Origin: Bacillota bacterium | GTDB lineage: Bacteria; Bacillota; Clostridia; Lachnospirales; WQUN01 | Assembly: GCA_009782085.1 (NCBI GenBank) | Contig: WQUN01000037.1 | Location: 1-7,112 of the forward strand | Reading direction: 5' to 3' | DNA: 7,112 bases | Part shown: positions 4,376-7,112 of the stretch, in pieces | Layout of the letters: the number at the start of each line of letters is the position of its first letter | Numbering within the stretch: the stretch's first letter is position 1 | Translations under genes and position numbers: made by a program | Notes under the pieces: generated by a model | The model's input: the letters and a program-made list of their open reading frames with translations, nothing else | What the model was told of the DNA's origin: nothing | The model's database searches: none

Positions 4376-7112
4376 CTATTTCTTTCCCTGCCGCCTCAGC
4401 CGCGGCCAGGCCCATACGCTTATCAACCCCGCCGCCGAAACGCACATAAACACGATCCAAAGCGGAGAGTTGCCTTCGTCTCCTGTTTTTGGCGAACCCG
4501 GCTTCGACGGGACTTCGATCTCTATCGCCCCGCCGGAGGTGAGCCTGGTCGCGGTCGGCGGCGCGGCGCTGGGAGTTAAGGTCTCAGCGGGCGTCGGTTC
4601 CGGAGTGGGGCCCGGCGTCGCGGTCGCCGCAGTCGGTTCCGCGCCAGGCGTCGGCGACGGGCTTACGCCGGGGGTCGGATACTCCGGCGCGTACGTTTGT
4701 CCGCCCTGAGACCCGCCCGTCGGCAGAGGGCCGGGCGACGGCGTCTGTTTGCCAATGAACGTATTTATCAGGTTATACCCGTCCGTTGCGCTTGTATAGC
4801 CGGATACGGCCGCCTCGCCTACCGTATAGACGATCTCTTTGCCGTTTCCGCCGTACTTGGGCATCTCGACCGACCAGCGCCAGTTGTCGCCCGCGCCGAC
4901 TGTCAGCGCCTTGACGATGGCCCCGTCCGCCAGGACGTAAACGGTTATCGACCCGGGCCGGTCCGTCCGGGCGCTGTCCCCGATCCATGTTTTGGTTCCG
5001 CTTATTGTCACGGTCGGCTGCGGTTCGCCGCCGACGTATGTATTGGTTATATTGTAGCCGTTTACCGCGGATGTGTATCCGGGCGCCGGATTTTCGCCTA
5101 CTGTGTATATTATCTCGTTCCCGGCGGCGTCGTACTTGGGAAGCTCCGCCGACCACCGCCAGCCCTTGGCTTCGGTTACATTGTACGTCCTGACGATCCT
5201 GCCGTTGGCCAGAATGTTGACGGTTATGGATTGCGGATAGCCGGCCGGGTCGTTGCCGTTATGCACCCAGGTTTTTTCTCCCGAGACGGCGACGGTCTCC
5301 TCCGGCGGCGTGACCCCGGTGTCGAAGGTGTTCACGAATATGACGGTGTTGAACATTCCGTCGTCCGTCGGCTCGCCGACAATTCCGACGGCCCCTAAGG
5401 CGTCTGCCGTATAGCCGTCGGCGGGCGCTTCGGTCACAGTGTATCCGACGCCCTTTGGCAGATACGGGAAAACAGCCGTCTGCCCGTGGGCCAGGCGGAT
5501 CGTCCCGCCGCTCGCAAAGGCCGTTAGGTCCTCCGGCGGGGGAACGCTTCCTTCTATCGGACTAAAACCTATCGGACTAAAACCTATCGGACTGAAATCC
5601 AGCGCTGCGATTTGCGCCCCGACGCCGGGGTTTTCGGGATCAGCTGCCCGAACGCCGGACGGTTTCTGCGTTTCACGATTTGCGCCGGATTGCTTCTGTG
5701 ATCCGGAAGCGGAGGCTGGCTCCGTCGCGCCGTCAGGCGCTGGGGAGTGCGTCAGGTTGTTTGCGGCGGAAGTTTCCCGGGAGTCCGAAGGCGCTGGCGT
5801 TATTTCCGGCGCCGGCGCGGCGGAAGCAGTTTCCGGCTCTGCGGAAGCGGATGCCATTTCCGGCCCCGCGGAAGTCGTTTCCGGCCCTGCGGAAGCCGCC
5901 GCTTCGGCGCCCTCTAAGGAAAAGCCGGGTCCGCTCGCGACAGACTCGTTTATCATGTCCGCCGAAACCGCGTCCACCTGAGAGCCGGCCGGGATCGCGT
6001 CCGCCTGAGAGCCGGCCGGGATCGCGTCCGTCTGAGAGCCGGCCGGGATCGCGTCCACCTGAGAGCCGGCCTGAACCTGGCCTGAATTCGCCTGCCCCAG
6101 CAGGACCGACGCGGCGTATACGGGATTCCAGGCCGCGAACGGGGCAAATTCGCCGGCAGGGCCGTCAGAGTTGGACGAAGCGGGCGACAAAGACGGAGCG
6201 GGCGACGGAACCGAAGCGGACGGCGCGGTTGATGGAGCCGATACAGGCGACTGCGCCGAAGCGGGCAATGAAGCCGATACGGGCGACTGCGCCGAAGCGG
6301 GTGATGCTGCCGAAATAGGCGACGTGGCCGGAGCGGGCGTCTTGACCGAAGCGGCCGATGCGGGCAATGGAACCGATGAAACGGCCGTCTGCGCCGGAGC
6401 GGCCGACGTGGCCAAAGCCGAACCCGGCGATAGGGTCATAGCGGGCAACGTGGCCGAGGTTGGCGAAGTCGCCGCCGGCGTCTGAGAGGCGGCCTGAACC
6501 AGGCCGGAATTCGTCTGCCCCAGCAGGATCGACGCGGCGTACACGGGATTCCAAGCCGCGAACGGGGCAAATTCGCCGGACGGCGCGCCAAAAGGAGCGG
6601 CAGGGTTGGTCGGCGCGGGTATTGAGGCCGAAGCGGGCGAAGAAGCCGAAACAGGTGAAGAAGCCGAAGCGGGTAAAGCGGGCGCAAGAGTTTGCCTATG
6701 CGCCGGAGCCGCAAGGCCTGATTTTGCCGGCGCGGGAGAAGTTCCCTGCGCGGCCTCTTGCCCGGCCTCCGGCGCGTCGCCGGAATCGCCCGCAGACGAG
6801 ACAATTATCGCGGAGGAGCTTGCGATACCTTCGGGCGCGTCGCCCTCGGGCGGCGTCCCGGACGCGACGGATATGGCGGACGGCGAGGCGGTGACGATAT
6901 AGTAAGGATAGGAACCCCCATCCGAGAATTCGACGGTAAAGGTGAAAGCCTGGCCGAGCTGATCCGACGAAAGTTCCGAACCGTCGGAGTTGCGGACGAG
7001 TTTGGACACGGTGAGGCTTTGGTCGGCGGGCCGCGGGAACCCCGACAGCGAGTTGGTCTTGTGCTGGGAATAGTCGCACCAGGCGAAGACGGCGGAGGGA
7101 AGCGCGGAGAAG
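4376..7112 (-). CDS. Sortase-anchored surface protein: split pilin-like domain, Ser/Pro/Ala repeats, two Cna_B domains, SPKTG signal (5' partial)
   Basis: The frame is open to the window edge. The GTG at 7009 is only an internal Val: 34 codons upstream remain open and continue the domain (PADQSLTVSKLV), so the true start and signal peptide are outside. Numbering residues from that Val, the order is as follows. First comes the N-terminal half of a Spy0128-like Ig pilin domain (to about residue 40, FTFTVEFSDGGSY). Next is a Ser/Pro/Ala-rich repeat region of about 450 residues (41-494). The C-terminal half of the same domain follows (495-563, GGTIRLAHGQ, YTVTEAPADGY, FVNTFD). Then there are two Cna_B domains (571-660 and 667-753), each with GxKTW, WRWS, LPKY or MPKY, YTVGE and YN-NT motifs. 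Predicted isopeptide residues are K579/E639/N656 and K673/E732/N749. A Pro/Thr-rich wall-spanning stretch (754-820) leads to the SPKTG sorting signal (839-843). The product is probably a wall-bound adhesin or pilin-like stalk; the ligand is unknown. Confidence 0.9.
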   Translation of the reverse strand, partial: FSALPSAVFAWCDYSQHKTNSLSGFPRPADQSLTVSKLVRNSDGSELSSDQLGQAFTFTVEFSDGGSYPYYIVTASPSAISVASGTPPEGDAPEGIASSSAIIVSSAGDSGDAPEAGQEAAQGTSPAPAKSGLAAPAHRQTLAPALPASASSPVSASSPASASIPAPTNPAAPFGAPSGEFAPFAAWNPVYAASILLGQTNSGLVQAASQTPAATSPTSATLPAMTLSPGSALATSAAPAQTAVSSVPLPASAASVKTPAPATSPISAASPASAQSPVSASLPASAQSPVSAPSTAPSASVPSPAPSLSPASSNSDGPAGEFAPFAAWNPVYAASVLLGQANSGQVQAGSQVDAIPAGSQTDAIPAGSQADAIPAGSQVDAVSADMINESVASGPGFSLEGAEAAASAGPETTSAGPEMASASAEPETASAAPAPEITPAPSDSRETSAANNLTHSPAPDGATEPASASGSQKQSGANRETQKPSGVRAADPENPGVGAQIAALDFSPIGFSPIGFSPIEGSVPPPEDLTAFASGGTIRLAHGQTAVFPYLPKGVGYTVTEAPADGYTADALGAVGIVGEPTDDGMFNTVIFVNTFDTGVTPPEETVAVSGEKTWVHNGNDPAGYPQSITVNILANGRIVRTYNVTEAKGWRWSAELPKYDAAGNEIIYTVGENPAPGYTSAVNGYNITNTYVGGEPQPTVTISGTKTWIGDSARTDRPGSITVYVLADGAIVKALTVGAGDNWRWSVEMPKYGGNGKEIVYTVGEAAVSGYTSATDGYNLINTFIGKQTPSPGPLPTGGSQGGQTYAPEYPTPGVSPSPTPGAEPTAATATPGPTPEPTPAETLTPSAAPPTATRLTSGGAIEIEVPSKPGSPKTGDEGNSPLWIVFMCVSAAGLISVWAWPRLRRQGKK
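4379..4495 (-). other. SPKTG cell-wall sorting signal
   Basis: The coding end carries the tripartite sortase signal: SPKTG (4481-4495), a short spacer GDEGNSP, a hydrophobic span LWIVFMCVSAAGLISVWAW, and the basic tail RLRRQGKK directly before the stop. The first residue is Ser instead of the canonical Leu. C. difficile SrtB is known to cleave (S/P)PxTG motifs, so this signal suits the class B sortase encoded next door. Confidence 0.88.
4748..5011 (-). other. Cna_B domain 2 (coding segment)
   Basis: Encodes about 88 residues with ISGTKTW at the start, ITVYVLADG, WRWSVEMPKY, KEIVYTVGE, and GYNLINTF at the end. Lys673 and Asn749 are placed as in the intramolecular isopeptide bond of Cna_B domains, with Glu732 as the expected catalytic acid. 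It is closely similar in layout to the preceding domain, which suggests duplication. Confidence 0.87.
5030..5299 (-). other. Cna_B domain 1 (coding segment)
   Basis: Encodes about 90 residues with VSGEKTW, ITVNILANG, WRWSAELPKY, NEIIYTVGE, and GYNITNTY. Lys579, Glu639 and Asn656 match the isopeptide triad of the family. Confidence 0.87.
5554..5598 (-). repeat. 15-bp tandem repeat, three units (GFSPI)
   Basis: On the plus strand, CTATCGGACTAAAAC at 5554-5568 is repeated exactly at 5569-5583 and with two changes at 5584-5598. It encodes the pentapeptide repeat FSPIG FSPIG FSPIE just before the domain resumes. Confidence 0.9.
5970..6071 (-). repeat. 27-bp tandem repeat (AGSQxDAIP), three full units plus a partial one
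   Basis: Units start at 5970, 5997, 6024 and 6051. The first three are 27 bp and identical except in one codon. The fourth matches for 21 bp and then runs into the 96-bp repeat. The protein repeat is AGSQxDAIP with x being V, T, A, V in coding order, so nearly all variation falls in one residue. Confidence 0.93.
6061..6156 (-). repeat. 96-bp direct repeat, copy 2 (GEFAPFAAWNPVYAAS module)
   Basis: Matches 6484-6579 at 89 of 96 positions, aligned by eye without gaps. It encodes GEFAPFAAWNPVYAAS followed by VLLGQANSGQVQAGSQ. The copies start 423 bp (141 codons) apart, in the same frame. Confidence 0.93.
6240..6311 (-). repeat. 36-bp tandem duplication in the Ser/Pro/Ala tract
   Basis: Units 6240-6275 and 6276-6311 match at 31 of 36 positions and encode repeats of the type SPVSAxxPASAQ. 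Neighbouring sequence on both sides has the same flavour (SPxSA hexads) but is more degenerate. Confidence 0.8.
6484..6579 (-). repeat. 96-bp direct repeat, copy 1 (GEFAPFAAWNPVYAAS module)
   Basis: Partner of 6061-6156. It encodes GEFAPFAAWNPVYAAS followed by ILLGQTNSGLVQAASQ. The 16-residue core is identical in both copies, although several silent base differences separate them, which suggests that the protein sequence is kept by selection. Confidence 0.93.
6620..6676 (-). repeat. 18-bp repeat (SPxSAS hexapeptides)
   Basis: Three approximate 18-bp units of the GAAGCCGAAGCGGGCGAA type on the plus strand, encoding PASAS-SPVSAS-SPASAS. They lie just upstream, in coding order, of the first GEFAPF module; a similar hexad-rich tract precedes the second module. 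Confidence 0.75.

Larger units (their letters stand above)
5528..6889 (-). other. Long Ser/Pro/Ala-rich repeat insertion splitting a pilin-like domain
   Basis: About 454 codons, almost free of Cys and aromatic residues except in two copies of a GEFAPFAAWNPVYAAS module. Composition is dominated by Ala, Ser, Pro and Gly. It separates FTFTVEFSDGGSYPYYIV from GGTIRLAHGQTAVFPYLPKG, which are normally close neighbours in Spy0128-like domains. The reading frame stays open throughout, and every repeat period seen inside is a multiple of three. The boundaries are judged by eye, give or take about ten residues. Confidence 0.72.

Noticed and set aside
5970..6071. CRISPR-like array
   Set aside because: The repeats are directly adjacent without unique spacers and lie in frame within a coding sequence.
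5439..6902. Several open frames on the plus strand (5439-5981, 5680-6318, 6171-6485, 6460-6894, 6606-6902)
   Set aside because: They are by-products of the in-frame, stop-poor GC-rich repeats of the surface-protein gene. Their Arg/Pro- or Gly/Ala/Asp-rich translations have no domain, whereas the minus-strand frame contains the Cna_B and sorting motifs.
7007..7009. GTG at 7009 as the start of the surface protein
   Set aside because: The frame stays open to the window edge and the upstream codons (PADQSLT) belong to the first strand of the pilin-like domain; no signal peptide follows the GTG.

Overview
The window reads as a piece of a fairly GC-rich Gram-positive (Bacillota, probably Clostridia-type) chromosome. 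The grounds are strong AGGAGG-type ribosome binding sites, a lipoprotein solute-binding protein of the LipO/LplA kind, a class B sortase, and a sortase-anchored surface protein with Cna_B domains. Nothing identifies the genus. A gut anaerobe is a reasonable guess, but only a guess.

Layout. Positions 1-36 (+) are the last codons of a carbohydrate ABC-transporter permease (LplC/YtcP type). It is followed 69 bases later by a 693-residue lipoprotein solute-binding protein (106-2187, +); together they look like the end of a sugar or oligosaccharide uptake operon. A perfect 12-bp hairpin at 2258-2285 closes this operon. Facing it on the minus strand are three genes read from right to left: a very large surface protein (7112-4376, its N-terminus outside the window), a class B sortase (4263-3442), and a PfkB-family sugar kinase (3405-2365). 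The two strands converge on the hairpin.

The minus-strand cluster is the interesting part. The surface protein ends in an SPKTG-hydrophobic-basic sorting signal, and a class B sortase is encoded immediately downstream, so enzyme and substrate appear paired. SPKTG fits the (S/P)PxTG pattern known for the Clostridioides difficile class B sortase rather than canonical LPxTG. The protein has two consecutive Cna_B domains with their isopeptide triads. Upstream of these is a third Ig-like pilin domain (Spy0128-like) that appears to be split in two by about 450 residues of Ser/Pro/Ala-rich sequence. The predicted cross-linking Lys lies before the insertion, and the Glu and Asn lie after it. The insertion is built from several in-frame repeat classes (two 96-bp direct repeats 423 bp apart, 27-bp, 15-bp, 36-bp and 18-bp units). 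It could therefore change length by recombination or slippage without breaking the reading frame.

A short sequence at 4270-4297, between the surface-protein gene and the sortase, resembles a dispersed intergenic repeat and supplies the likely sortase ribosome binding site. No RNA genes, CRISPR arrays, transposase genes or origins were seen.
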